Source: Paenibacillus sp. OV219
GTDB taxonomy: Bacteria > Bacillota > Bacilli > Paenibacillales > Paenibacillaceae
Assembly: GCF_900110075.1 (NCBI RefSeq)
Contig: NZ_FOCJ01000003.1
Location: 372,001 to 436,000, forward strand
Reading direction: 5' to 3'
Length of the DNA stretch: 64,000 bases
Under the pieces are notes generated by a model. That model ran no database searches. It worked only from the letters and a program-made list of their open reading frames with translations, and was not told the DNA's origin. This document shows, in pieces, positions 50,252-58,649 of this stretch (its first letter is position 1; each line of letters starts with the position of its first letter). Position numbers and translations under genes: made by a program.

Positions 50252-50269
50252 GAATAGGAGCTGACAGAC

Positions 50270-51178
50270 ATGTCTTTACGTGTGACGCCAAGTATGATGC
50301 ATTTGCAGCTGTCGCGTAACTTGAACCGAAATTTGACTCAAATGGACAGCTTACAGGATCAATTAACGACAGGCCGCAAAATTAACAAACCATCCGACGA
50401 TCCAGTCGGCATTACATATGCCTTGCGATACCGCACGGAGCTTGCTTCGAACGAACAGTATCAGAAGAATGCAGATTCGGCGCATTCCTGGCTTGATTTT
50501 AACGATACAGTGCTTGGTCAAGCGGGCGATGTCCTACAGCGTGTTAAGGAGCTTACTGTTCAAGGCTCGAATGGAACCAATCCGCAGGTTGCGCTTGATA
50601 ACATCAATAACGAGCTGACGGAGTTGAAAGGGCAGCTCATTGATATTGCTAACAGTAAGGTTAACGGAAAATATATATTCAACGGTCAGACGTTTGATAA
50701 ATTACCTTATGATAAGACTGCAGCTGGCTTTGACGCCAAGACAGTCGTAACGGATTCCGGAGATATTTCTTATGCAGTTGGCGTGGGGGTAACCCTTCCT
50801 GTGAATGTTTCCGGCAATGAAGTATTCGGCAACCCTGGGGATAAGGATAATGTATTCGCAGTTCTTGACAACATTATTAGTAATTTTGCTAGTGGGGATC
50901 AGGCTGCTGCATCTGCTCAAATGGAGAACTTAGAGTCCAGTATCAGTAAAATACTGAATGCTCGTTCAGAGGTTGGCGCTAAAGTGAATCGGGTTGAGCT
51001 TATGCAGAACCGACTTGATGATCTCGAAATCAACTTGACGGATATGCAGTCGAAGACGGAGGATGCCGACTTCGACAAGCTGCTTATTGATTCCAAAGTG
51101 AATGAAAATATCTACCAGGCTTCCCTTTCTGTTGGAGCGAAAGTAATATCACCATCCCTTGTTGATTTTCTGAGATAG
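50270..51178 (+). CDS. flgL: FlgL, hook-associated protein 3
   Basis: The 302-residue flagellin-like junction protein has an N-terminal D0/D1 segment (MMHLQLSRNLNRNLTQMDSLQDQLTTGRKINKPSDDP) and a C-terminal helix (RLDDLEINLTDMQSKTEDADF). ATG 50270 follows AGGAGCTGACAG. It is exported and caps the hook for filament growth. It sits between flgK and the DUF6470 gene as in Bacillus. Confidence 0.95.
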   Translation: MSLRVTPSMMHLQLSRNLNRNLTQMDSLQDQLTTGRKINKPSDDPVGITYALRYRTELASNEQYQKNADSAHSWLDFNDTVLGQAGDVLQRVKELTVQGSNGTNPQVALDNINNELTELKGQLIDIANSKVNGKYIFNGQTFDKLPYDKTAAGFDAKTVVTDSGDISYAVGVGVTLPVNVSGNEVFGNPGDKDNVFAVLDNIISNFASGDQAAASAQMENLESSISKILNARSEVGAKVNRVELMQNRLDDLEINLTDMQSKTEDADFDKLLIDSKVNENIYQASLSVGAKVISPSLVDFLR

Positions 51179-51191
51179 TAGGTGTGCGTAG

Positions 51192-51761
51192 ATGAAGCTT
51201 CCGTATATTCAAGCACAATCACAAAAAGGGCTAATTGGTATTGATTCTCGAATGGGTCAATATGATATCCAATCGAAGTCTGCTGATATCGAAGTGCATA
51301 CAACACCTACCTCCATTAGTGCGCCAACTCCAATGCCGGAGCTGTATATGAATCAGGATCGGATGTGGGCGGCATTTAACGGGGGAAAGCCGGAGGCATT
51401 CATTAATCGGATTTATTCTCAGATGCCATCTATTGCTCAGCAAGGAATCGCTAAGATTGTCGAGAAAGGCAATCAGATGGGCGATTTGCGGATCAAGCAA
51501 AATCCATTCCCGGATATGGCCTTTCGAGAAATTTCGCAAGGGCCTCCACAGGTTCAAGTATTTGGTGCCGCAACGGCTCATAATGTGGATATCGAATTTA
51601 AAATTAACCGGCCTGACGTGAAGGTGAATGTAGGAAGCGTGGATATTCAAGTGCAAACGCATAAACCTGAGATTAACTATCAGCGCGGTGACGTAAGTGT
51701 CTATATGAAGCAGTATCCGTCCGTTAACTTCAGCGTTGCCGAGATGGACGTGCGTGTATAG
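51192..51761 (+). CDS. DUF6470 family protein (YviE-like)
   Basis: The 189-residue protein has no signal or membrane segment and consists of repeated alternating hydrophobic strands (VDIEFKINRPDVKVNVGSVD). It fits the DUF6470/YviE family, always found between flgL and fliW in Bacilli. A role in hook-filament assembly is suggested only by position. ATG 51192 follows AGGTGTG. A hairpin terminator follows. Confidence 0.8.
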   Translation: MKLPYIQAQSQKGLIGIDSRMGQYDIQSKSADIEVHTTPTSISAPTPMPELYMNQDRMWAAFNGGKPEAFINRIYSQMPSIAQQGIAKIVEKGNQMGDLRIKQNPFPDMAFREISQGPPQVQVFGAATAHNVDIEFKINRPDVKVNVGSVDIQVQTHKPEINYQRGDVSVYMKQYPSVNFSVAEMDVRV

Positions 51762-51780
51762 ATTTACCATAACATTGGAT

Positions 51781-51821
51781 GCTATAGATAGACCGGCTTC
51801 GGTTCTTTCTATAGCTTTTTT
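51781..51821 (+). terminator. Terminator within the flagellar operon, before fliW
   Basis: GCTATAGATAGA and TCTTTCTATAGC-like arms form a long hairpin with CTTC loop and a T tract. It may reduce read-through into fliW-csrA. Confidence 0.8.
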
Positions 51822-51866
51822 CTTACAGTAAGCAGTGGAAGTATTCATTTAGGAGGAACAAGTGGG

Positions 51867-52304
51867 ATGGAAATCCAGACAAGCCGATTTGGCGCGTTGT
51901 CCATTACGGAAGAGGAAGTTTACACGTTTACGAAAGGATTGCCGGGCTTTGAGGAAGAAAGCTCATTTATTATTGTATCGCCGGAAGAGGACGAGCCGTT
52001 CTCGTTTTTACAATCGACCAGAACGGCTGAGCTCGTATTCATCATTGCAGATCCGTTCCTGTTCTATTCGGAGTACGAGTTTGAACTGCCCGAATCGGCA
52101 ACTTCCGAGCTTGAAATCGAGCATGTGGATCACGTCATTATTCGCTCCATTATTAATATGTCTGGGGACCTCGATGCAGCGACGATCAATCTGGTTGCGC
52201 CGGTTATCTTCCATGCCGAGAAACGTAAGGCAAAGCAAGTCGTTTTAGGTCAAACGAAGTACGCCGCAAAGCATCCTTTATTTTCCGCCGCAGGTACGAG
52301 GTAG
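51867..52304 (+). CDS. fliW: FliW, flagellin-binding antagonist of CsrA
   Basis: The 145-residue protein binds free flagellin or CsrA, so that flagellin export releases translation of hag. Family motifs: FTKGLPGFEEESSFIIV, and the beta-rich core with FSFLQS. ATG 51867 follows AGGAGGAACA. It overlaps functionally with csrA, 16 bp downstream, and with the hag leader hairpin. Confidence 0.95.
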   Translation: MEIQTSRFGALSITEEEVYTFTKGLPGFEEESSFIIVSPEEDEPFSFLQSTRTAELVFIIADPFLFYSEYEFELPESATSELEIEHVDHVIIRSIINMSGDLDAATINLVAPVIFHAEKRKAKQVVLGQTKYAAKHPLFSAAGTR

Positions 52305-52320
52305 GAAGGAGAACAGACAT

Positions 52321-52569
52321 ATGTTAGTGTTGTCGCGTAAGAAAGGCGAATCCATCATCATTCAGGACGACATCGAGATTACGATACTCGAGGTCGGTAC
52401 AGACACTATCAAGCTGGGTATCAAAGCTCCACGGGAAGTCGAAGTGTTGCGTAAGGAGCTTCATTCTATGATTAAGCAATCTAACCAGGAAGCTGCAACG
52501 CCACAGGCAAGCCTGTCGGAGTTGAAAAATAAATTAAAAAAAATGATGAAAAATGACGAGCAGCTATAA
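52321..52569 (+). CDS. csrA: CsrA, translational regulator
   Basis: The 82-residue RNA-binding protein begins MLVLSRKKGESIIIQDDIEI and binds ANGGA hairpins, here likely in the hag leader. Its stop codon TAA (52567-52569) overlaps the -35 of the hag SigD promoter. ATG 52321 follows AGGAAGGAG. It has a slightly long basic C-terminal tail (KNKLKKMMKNDEQL). Confidence 0.96.
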   Translation: MLVLSRKKGESIIIQDDIEITILEVGTDTIKLGIKAPREVEVLRKELHSMIKQSNQEAATPQASLSELKNKLKKMMKNDEQL

Positions 52570-52594
52570 ACGTATTCCAAATTGCTGCCGATAA
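52567..52594 (+). promoter_or_regulatory. SigD-type promoter of hag
   Basis: TAAA (52567-52570), 16 bp, GCCGATAA (52587-52594). Full -35 and seven of eight in the -10. It overlaps the csrA stop. Confidence 0.85.
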
Positions 52595-52638
52595 ACTGAA
52601 TATGACCGGTGAAGGGCGGCCGACCTAGACCCGGTAAA

Positions 52639-52652
52639 CCACACGGATGTGG
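52639..52652 (+). promoter_or_regulatory. CsrA-binding hairpin in the hag leader
   Basis: CCACA-CGGA-TGTGG forms a 5-bp stem with GGA in the loop, matching the CsrA consensus core ACARGGAUGU well. A second GGA lies in the ribosome site (AAGGAGG at 52671). This two-site layout is known for B. subtilis hag. Confidence 0.8.
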
Positions 52653-52685
52653 GAACTAAACAACCATTTCAAGGAGGAAATATCA

Positions 52686-53456
52686 ATGCGTATTAATCAT
52701 AACATTACAGCTTTGAACACTCACCGTAACATGGGCCTTAACAACGTTGCGGCTGGCAAATCCATGGAGAAACTTTCTTCCGGTCTTCGCATCAACCGTG
52801 CTGCTGATGACGCTGCAGGTCTTGCGGTTTCCGAAAAAATGCGCGGTCAAATCCGCGGTCTTGAGCAAGCTCAACGTAACGTTCAAGACGGTATCTCCTT
52901 CGTACAAACAGCTGAGGGCGCGATGAACGAAGTTAGCTCCATGCTTACTCGTATGAAAGAGTTGAACGTTCAAAAGTCGAACGGAACTTATTCTACTGGT
53001 GACAAAGCGAACATCGACAGCGAGCTTGACGATCTTGGTAAACAAATCGACAGTATCATGACGAACACGAAGTTCAACGGAATCCACATTACTTCCGGTG
53101 TAACTATCGCTACAGACGATACTGGTTCCGGTACAATTGCAATCGACGCGATCGCGACAACTGGCTTCTCCGGTCTGTCAAGCGCTTCGACAACAGCCAA
53201 TATCGAAACAGCAATCAAGAACACTTCGACTCAACGTGCTATCTTGGGTGCTAAGCAAAACCGTCTGGAATATACTTCCAACAACCTTGGTACTACTGTT
53301 GAGAACCTGCAAGCTTCTGAATCCCGTATCCGTGATACAGATATGGCTTCAGAGATGGTTAATCTCACGAAGAACAACATCTTGCTGCAAGCTTCCCAAG
53401 CGATGCTGGCGCAAGCAAACTCGCAGCCGCAAGGCGTGCTGTCCCTGCTTCGTTAA
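52686..53456 (+). CDS. hag: Flagellin (Hag), short form
   Basis: The 256-residue filament subunit is exported. It has conserved D0/D1 helices: MRINHNITALNTHRNMG, SGLRINRAADDAAGL, and C-terminal RIRDTDMASEMVNLTKNNILLQASQAML. The central part (about 145-180) is short and Ser/Thr-rich, without a D2/D3 domain, so this is a compact flagellin. ATG 52686 follows AAGGAGG; a longer ATG at 52647 lies in the CsrA hairpin. The downstream Maf gene suggests O-glycosylation of central Ser/Thr. Regulated by SigD and CsrA-FliW. Confidence 0.96.
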   Translation: MRINHNITALNTHRNMGLNNVAAGKSMEKLSSGLRINRAADDAAGLAVSEKMRGQIRGLEQAQRNVQDGISFVQTAEGAMNEVSSMLTRMKELNVQKSNGTYSTGDKANIDSELDDLGKQIDSIMTNTKFNGIHITSGVTIATDDTGSGTIAIDAIATTGFSGLSSASTTANIETAIKNTSTQRAILGAKQNRLEYTSNNLGTTVENLQASESRIRDTDMASEMVNLTKNNILLQASQAMLAQANSQPQGVLSLLR

Positions 53457-53472
53457 TTATTGCTATAAGCGA

Positions 53473-53512
53473 AGAGACCTTAGTTTATCTAAGGTCTCTT
53501 TTCTTTTTATAT
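53473..53512 (+). terminator. Terminator of hag
   Basis: AGAGACCTTAG and CTAAGGTCTCT pair around TTTAT, followed by TTTTCTTTTT. Confidence 0.92.
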
Positions 53513-53541
53513 ACAAATTTACGTATTGTTCGTTTAAGAAC

Positions 53542-53569
53542 TAATATTGCAAGAAAGAACATCCGATAT
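53542..53569 (+). promoter_or_regulatory. SigD-type promoter of flaG-fliD-fliS-fliT
   Basis: TAAT (53542-53545), 16 bp, TCCGATAT (53562-53569). Three of four and seven of eight. Matches the SigD control of this operon in B. subtilis. Confidence 0.65.
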
Positions 53570-53605
53570 AAGAGATATGAATATTTTTGAATCGGGGTGG
53601 AGAAA

Positions 53606-53986
53606 TTGACAAGCATTTCATCAGTTAGCAATTCATCGCTATCCATGAACAACACACCAGTACCAGCAACAACGACAACGGGATCAGATGCTGCTGTGGA
53701 ACAGATTAAATCCGTACATGCTTTGCAGAAAGCGGAACTAAGTGGTAAGAAAGTAATGATCGGTGATGAGCAAGTCATTAAGAATATTGAGCGCGCTCTC
53801 AAATCCATTCAAGGACCTGATACGATGTTTGAGATGTCGATGCATAAAGAAACGAAAACAATCGTTGTGAAGGTATTGAATAAGGACACTGGTGAATTGA
53901 TTCGTGAAATTCCGCCTGAGAAGACACTAGACTTGGTTGCGAAGTTTATGGAGATAAATGGGATATTAATTGACGAGAGAGTCTGA
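53606..53986 (+). CDS. flaG: FlaG family flagellar protein
   Basis: The 126-residue protein has a disordered Ser/Thr-rich N-terminus and the FlaG core (FEMSMHKETKTIVVKVLNKDTGELIREIPPEKTLDLVAKFMEINGIL). FlaG affects filament length and sits before fliD. TTG 53606 is preferred, just after GGGGTGGAG; GTG 53597 overlaps that site. It is co-directional with fliD, 13 bp apart. Confidence 0.9.
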   Translation: MTSISSVSNSSLSMNNTPVPATTTTGSDAAVEQIKSVHALQKAELSGKKVMIGDEQVIKNIERALKSIQGPDTMFEMSMHKETKTIVVKVLNKDTGELIREIPPEKTLDLVAKFMEINGILIDERV

Positions 53987-53999
53987 GGTGATAAGGTAG

Positions 54000-55487
54000 A
54001 TGAGGATTTCAGGTTTAGCATCCGGCATGGACATTGACAGCATGGTTAAGGAACTGATGAAAGGCCGCCGAGCTTCACTTGATACGCTAGTTCAGAAACG
54101 TACGGTTGTGCAGTGGCAGCAGGAAGATTATCGTGAAATGAGTACGAAGATCGTTGACTTCCGGAATAACAAAATCGCCGGTTACAATCTGTCTAGTGCA
54201 ATCAACGCGAAGAAGGCCGACGTTAGCGGGAACGCGGGTGCGCTCACTGTTAACGCTACAAGCTCAACAGCGAGTGGATCAATGGATGTCAATGTGCAGC
54301 AAGTCGCTCAAGTGGCACGAACGATGTTTACCTTCGACGGAAACGGCGATGGCACTGCGGATAGTACGTCTGGAAAGACGCTGGTCGATTTAGGCTTTGA
54401 TACATCTCTCCCGATCTTCGTGAACGGTGCGCAGATCGATCTCGATGGAACGGATAGTATTAAAACGCTAGTGTCGAAAATTAACAGTAATAAGAGTGCG
54501 AAAGTGACTGCGATGTATAACGATGCCACGGGCCAGCTGTCGATTACGAATTCGCAGGTGGGCAAGGGTAGCGGGGTTAACGGATCAGATGATCCGGATG
54601 GTTCGGTTAGCATTACAGGCATGTCAGCGCTGTTTACAGAAGCAAAAACAGCAGGCAAGAACGCGGTTGTGGACGTTAACGGTATTACGTATGAACAAAC
54701 AAGTAACCGCTTTGCGGTGAATGGCATTGATTTTACATTAAAGGCGGAGTCCGGCACTAGCGGTTCGACGACAGTTTCTGTTGTTACGGATACAGACAAG
54801 ATCCTTAATACCATTAAATCATTTGTTGCGGACTACAACAGTATTGTTGATACCGTGAATGGTAAGATCGGTCAGGAACGTTATCGGAGCTATACCCCTC
54901 TCACAGATGATCAGCGGGAAGGGATGACGGATAAGCAGCAAGAGCTTTGGGACGAGAAGTCGCACAGCGGATTGCTGCGTAATGATACCATCCTAAGCGG
55001 AATGCTGAGCGATCTGCGTACAGCTTCAACGTCCAGCTACTCGGGAACGACAAGCATTCAGTCGATTGGTATAACGACAGGTAGCTGGTACGACAAGGGT
55101 AAGCTCGTTATTGACGAGAACAAGCTTCGCAGCGCGATTGAAGAGAATCCAGAACAGGTCGTTAATATGTTTAGCAAATCGGGGGATGACTCCAAGCCAA
55201 CGAACCAGAATGTTGGTGTTTTTGCTAAAATGACGAGGATACTTTCGAATACACTGAAATCTCTAAATGAGAAGGCAGGTACTTCGACAACGAGCACGGA
55301 TACGACGTTCTCTTTCCTGCCGAACTCCATGCTTAGCAGTCAAATTACCGATATGCAAAATAGAGAGAGCAGTATGGCGGATCGCCTTGCAGATGTTGAG
55401 AATCAGTACTATAAAACGTTTTCTGCTATGGAAGAGGCGATGAATAAGTACAATTCCCAAGCGTCCAGTCTTTCCAGCTTTAGTTAA
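54000..55487 (+). CDS. fliD: FliD, filament cap protein (hook-associated protein 2)
   Basis: The 495-residue exported protein caps the filament and promotes flagellin polymerisation. The N-terminal MRISGLASGMDIDSMVKELM signature, a Ser/Thr-rich beta middle, and the C-terminal coiled-coil (MADRLADVENQYYKTFSAMEEAMNK) are typical. ATG 54000 follows AGGTGATAAGG. Length as in Bacillus (498). Confidence 0.95.
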   Translation: MRISGLASGMDIDSMVKELMKGRRASLDTLVQKRTVVQWQQEDYREMSTKIVDFRNNKIAGYNLSSAINAKKADVSGNAGALTVNATSSTASGSMDVNVQQVAQVARTMFTFDGNGDGTADSTSGKTLVDLGFDTSLPIFVNGAQIDLDGTDSIKTLVSKINSNKSAKVTAMYNDATGQLSITNSQVGKGSGVNGSDDPDGSVSITGMSALFTEAKTAGKNAVVDVNGITYEQTSNRFAVNGIDFTLKAESGTSGSTTVSVVTDTDKILNTIKSFVADYNSIVDTVNGKIGQERYRSYTPLTDDQREGMTDKQQELWDEKSHSGLLRNDTILSGMLSDLRTASTSSYSGTTSIQSIGITTGSWYDKGKLVIDENKLRSAIEENPEQVVNMFSKSGDDSKPTNQNVGVFAKMTRILSNTLKSLNEKAGTSTTSTDTTFSFLPNSMLSSQITDMQNRESSMADRLADVENQYYKTFSAMEEAMNKYNSQASSLSSFS

Positions 55488-55501
55488 AGGAGTGATTGAA
55501 A

Positions 55502-55900
55502 TTGTTGAATACGCCGCATCAAGCTTATCAGAGAAATTCGGTACAGACCGCTTCTCCTGCTGCGCTTATCTTTATGCTCTATGACGGAGCCATTCGCTTT
55601 ACGAAGGCGGGTATTGAGGGCATTAAGAGCCGCAAATACGATGTCGCAAATACGAACCTTAAGAAGGCGCAGTCTATCGTCCATGAGCTCATTGCTTCGC
55701 TCAATTTCGATTATCCGATTTCAAAGAACCTCGCTCAGGTGTATGAATACTTGCTTCATCAATTGATTCAAGCGAACATGAAGAAGGATGCCAACCATGC
55801 TGAAGAAGTGCTAGCTCATCTGGAAGGCTTGCGTGATACCTGGAAACAGGTAGCCGGCAAAACAGGCGCCCCTACAGAGCTTGCGTCGATAGGTCGCTAA
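55502..55900 (+). CDS. fliS: FliS, flagellin export chaperone
   Basis: The 132-residue helical chaperone binds the flagellin C-terminus before export. The N-terminal PHQAYQRNSVQTASPAALIFMLYDGAIRFTKAG block is diagnostic. TTG 55502 is preferred, 9 bp from GGAG, over TTG 55496, which overlaps it. fliT follows 2 bp behind its stop. Confidence 0.93.
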   Translation: MLNTPHQAYQRNSVQTASPAALIFMLYDGAIRFTKAGIEGIKSRKYDVANTNLKKAQSIVHELIASLNFDYPISKNLAQVYEYLLHQLIQANMKKDANHAEEVLAHLEGLRDTWKQVAGKTGAPTELASIGR

Positions 55901-55902
55901 GG

Positions 55903-56229
55903 ATGAGTGTTCAGCTGAAGGAGCTGTATAAGGCTACAAGTGAGTTGGTGACACAGTTGCACGAGGCGAATCAAGAGCAGTTTGAGCGGCTTCTAGCTAT
56001 GAGAGAAGAGGTTATTGAAGGGCTTCGCACCTCGGAAGCAATTAGTGCTGAAGATAAGCGATTAATTGGAGAGCTCAGTACATTTGATGAGGTTATTCGC
56101 GAGCGAATGTCTGATATCAAGGAAGAAGCAAGAGAGGGCATTCAGAGGCTAAATCAATCTAAAATGCAGAAGAACGGTTATGAACAAAGCTACTCGGCTG
56201 GCAGTTATTTCATAGACAAGAAGAAATAA
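55903..56229 (+). CDS. fliT: FliT-like chaperone
   Basis: The 108-residue helical protein starts MSVQLKELYKATSELVTQLHEANQEQFERLLAMREEVIEGL and stands directly after fliS, where the FliD chaperone FliT is found. The C-terminal end is short and basic. Identity rests on position plus helical pattern, since FliT diverges quickly. Coupled to fliS. Confidence 0.78.
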   Translation: MSVQLKELYKATSELVTQLHEANQEQFERLLAMREEVIEGLRTSEAISAEDKRLIGELSTFDEVIRERMSDIKEEAREGIQRLNQSKMQKNGYEQSYSAGSYFIDKKK

Positions 56230-56257
56230 AGTGAAAATAGGTCGAATTTTGTATATG

Positions 56258-56295
56258 ATTACCGCTAGGATTATTTTCCTAGCGGTATTTTCTTA
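56258..56295 (+). terminator. Terminator of the fliD-fliS-fliT operon
   Basis: TACCGCTAGGA and TCCTAGCGGTA form an 11-bp perfect stem, followed by a TTTTCTT tail. Confidence 0.93.
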
Positions 56296-56320
56296 TTGTT
56301 TTTGTCGAAAATTCCGATAT
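56294..56320 (+). promoter_or_regulatory. Weak SigD-type promoter candidate before the Maf gene
   Basis: TCCGATAT (56313-56320) matches seven of eight of the SigD -10, but the -35 region (TATT) is poor. If real, it would place the glycosylation gene under flagellar control. Confidence 0.35.
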
Positions 56321-56350
56321 ATTAGATAAGGAATTTAAGGGGGAATCATC

Positions 56351-58630
56351 GTGTCGGGACAAGCTGTACAAACGACGGAAACTATTGAAGAGGTTAAATT
56401 ATTTTTACCTCGTCTTATACAAGCATGCGATTCCATCTCGGAGCTTTTTTATGTAGCCATTACCGATGAAACTTGGCAGCTGTTCGGAGAGCTTGTTCAA
56501 GGGATGGATGATTTATATAGAACGTTAAAGTCAGTGGTTAGTACTGCTTCTATTGACGAGCAGAAGAGTGTCATGCTTGCAATTATGGAGCGAACAATTG
56601 TTACTTTCGAGAACACATTCGCAGAGCTCAACAGCTATATGGATCAGGAGCTTTACGTTGCGGCTGGCGACTGCATCCGCTATGAATTATCCAATCTGTT
56701 CAAAGAGCTTGCGACACATCTTGGTGAAGAAACGAGCTTGAAAGAAGAACGTTTTGCAACAAACATGCGATTCTTGGAACGAGAATATGCAAACCTGTAT
56801 ACGCAGCTCAAAAACATCGAAATCGACGAGCAGAACTATGAGTCGGTTTATGCGACTAATGGCGCTCCCAATCTGATTGTGCATCGCGACACAGCAGATT
56901 CAGTCTATCTGTACAGCACCTATGATCCTTTCTTTGAAGCTGAGCGATGGGTGGAGTCGCTTGTTGACACTGTCAGCGGTAAATCCAATATCGTGATGTA
57001 CGGATTCGCATTTGGTTATCACGTCAATCGACTTGCTGAGATTTACCCCGAACAGATGCTATACATCTATGAGCCGAATGAACAGATCTTTCTGAAGATG
57101 ATGCATGAGATAAGTTTGGAGAAGATATGTACCAGACTGAATATCCAGGATATTGTAGTGGGCACGGGAAAAGCGATGAGAGATCAATTCTTCTACAGGA
57201 TGTTAAAAAAAATTAAAGGTGAGACTGCTATCGTCTCCTTATCCGTTTATGATCGAATGGATCTGCAAGCGAAGAAGGAATTTGCCGAAGATGCCAAGGC
57301 TGCTATACTGACATACGCCTCTTCTAGAAGCATCTATAACAGATTCGGTATCCAATGGACACGAAACCAGCTGTTCAATACGGCATTCAACATTACAACC
57401 CCTTCGCTTAAAGGGTTGAAGGGCAAATTTGAGCATTTGCCTGCTGTCATCGTTGGTGCAGGTCCGTCCCTGGAGCACGATATTGAAAACTTAATGCAAA
57501 TCAAGCAGCGTGCACTCATTATTGCTGCAGGCTCCAGTATCCAATCGTTAACCCATTATGGAATTGAGCCGCATTTAATTGTTTCGATGGATGGAGGAAG
57601 CGGCAATTATCATGCGTTCAAGAGCGTAGAAACGTCGCACATTCCATTCTTATATATTCCGCAAATCGATTACCGTGTCGTAGATAAACAGGCGACCAAT
57701 CTTATTCATGCTTATTTCAACAATGATATTATTTCAAGATATGTAATGGGTGTGTCCGGTATAGAGGATCCTGTATTCGATTCCAACTTGTCGGTAACTG
57801 GAACAGCCGTTCAAGCAGCGCTATATCTAGGTTGTAAGGAGATTATTTTTACAGGCCAAGATTTATCTTATCCGGATGACTGCGTCTACGCTACCGGCGC
57901 TCAGCATGCAAGTGACAACTATAAATTGAAAGTATTGAAGGCTGCAACGTTAACGGTAGAGAATGTTAATGGCACTAGAAATCGGACGACTAACGGATTG
58001 AAACAAACGTTGATTGATATTGAGGAAACGATAGAGAAATATCCATCCGTTCGCTTTATTAATACGTCTAAGCTCGGTGCCAAGATCAAGCATACGGAGT
58101 CGCTTCCGATGGAAGAGGTTTGTTTGCGGCTGAAGGATTGGAATTTAGCGCCGGATGTATTCAAGGAAGCCATTCAAGTACACCTGAGTCGATATGAAGA
58201 TTCACGGATATTGGAGTCCATGGATAAAGTATCCAAACTTCAAAACGAGCTTAATCAGGTTGATGAGAAAGTAAAACGAATCCAGAGAACGCTCAATAAG
58301 CTGCCTGAATTAAGCCGGACGAAGCCTTTGAAATGTCTTAATGCCATGGTTGACATTGAGGATGATTGGGCAGTCATTACCCAAACCGTTGCGTTTAATA
58401 CGATCTATATGACAGCTGTTAAGAATGAAATTCTGGAGTTTGACCGGAAGCGTTCTGAGCTAGCCGATGAGAACAATGTCATGATAAAATCCGAGCTATT
58501 TGGCGATGTGCTCGGTACTTTAGTAAATGCGATTAAGGAACAGAGTCCAACGCTGAAAGAAATAATGGATGAAGTACAGGAGCGGATTCGGGTAAGTCGC
58601 AGCAGAAGCTTGTCTGAGCAGCTAGTTTAA
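56351..58630 (+). CDS. Maf-type motility-associated glycosyltransferase
   Basis: The 759-residue soluble protein has a helical N-terminal part and the DUF115/Maf core (about 180-560), with VIVGAGPSLEHDIENL and GSSIQSLTHYGIEPHLIVSMDGG. This family transfers nonulosonic or related sugars to flagellin in Campylobacter, Aeromonas and Clostridium. GTG 56351 follows AAGGGGGA. It lies directly after fliT, fitting flagellin glycosylation. C-terminal coiled region about 620-690. Substrate unknown. Confidence 0.85.
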   Translation: MSGQAVQTTETIEEVKLFLPRLIQACDSISELFYVAITDETWQLFGELVQGMDDLYRTLKSVVSTASIDEQKSVMLAIMERTIVTFENTFAELNSYMDQELYVAAGDCIRYELSNLFKELATHLGEETSLKEERFATNMRFLEREYANLYTQLKNIEIDEQNYESVYATNGAPNLIVHRDTADSVYLYSTYDPFFEAERWVESLVDTVSGKSNIVMYGFAFGYHVNRLAEIYPEQMLYIYEPNEQIFLKMMHEISLEKICTRLNIQDIVVGTGKAMRDQFFYRMLKKIKGETAIVSLSVYDRMDLQAKKEFAEDAKAAILTYASSRSIYNRFGIQWTRNQLFNTAFNITTPSLKGLKGKFEHLPAVIVGAGPSLEHDIENLMQIKQRALIIAAGSSIQSLTHYGIEPHLIVSMDGGSGNYHAFKSVETSHIPFLYIPQIDYRVVDKQATNLIHAYFNNDIISRYVMGVSGIEDPVFDSNLSVTGTAVQAALYLGCKEIIFTGQDLSYPDDCVYATGAQHASDNYKLKVLKAATLTVENVNGTRNRTTNGLKQTLIDIEETIEKYPSVRFINTSKLGAKIKHTESLPMEEVCLRLKDWNLAPDVFKEAIQVHLSRYEDSRILESMDKVSKLQNELNQVDEKVKRIQRTLNKLPELSRTKPLKCLNAMVDIEDDWAVITQTVAFNTIYMTAVKNEILEFDRKRSELADENNVMIKSELFGDVLGTLVNAIKEQSPTLKEIMDEVQERIRVSRSRSLSEQLV

Positions 58631-58649
58631 CTAGAGGGAGTCGAGGAAT

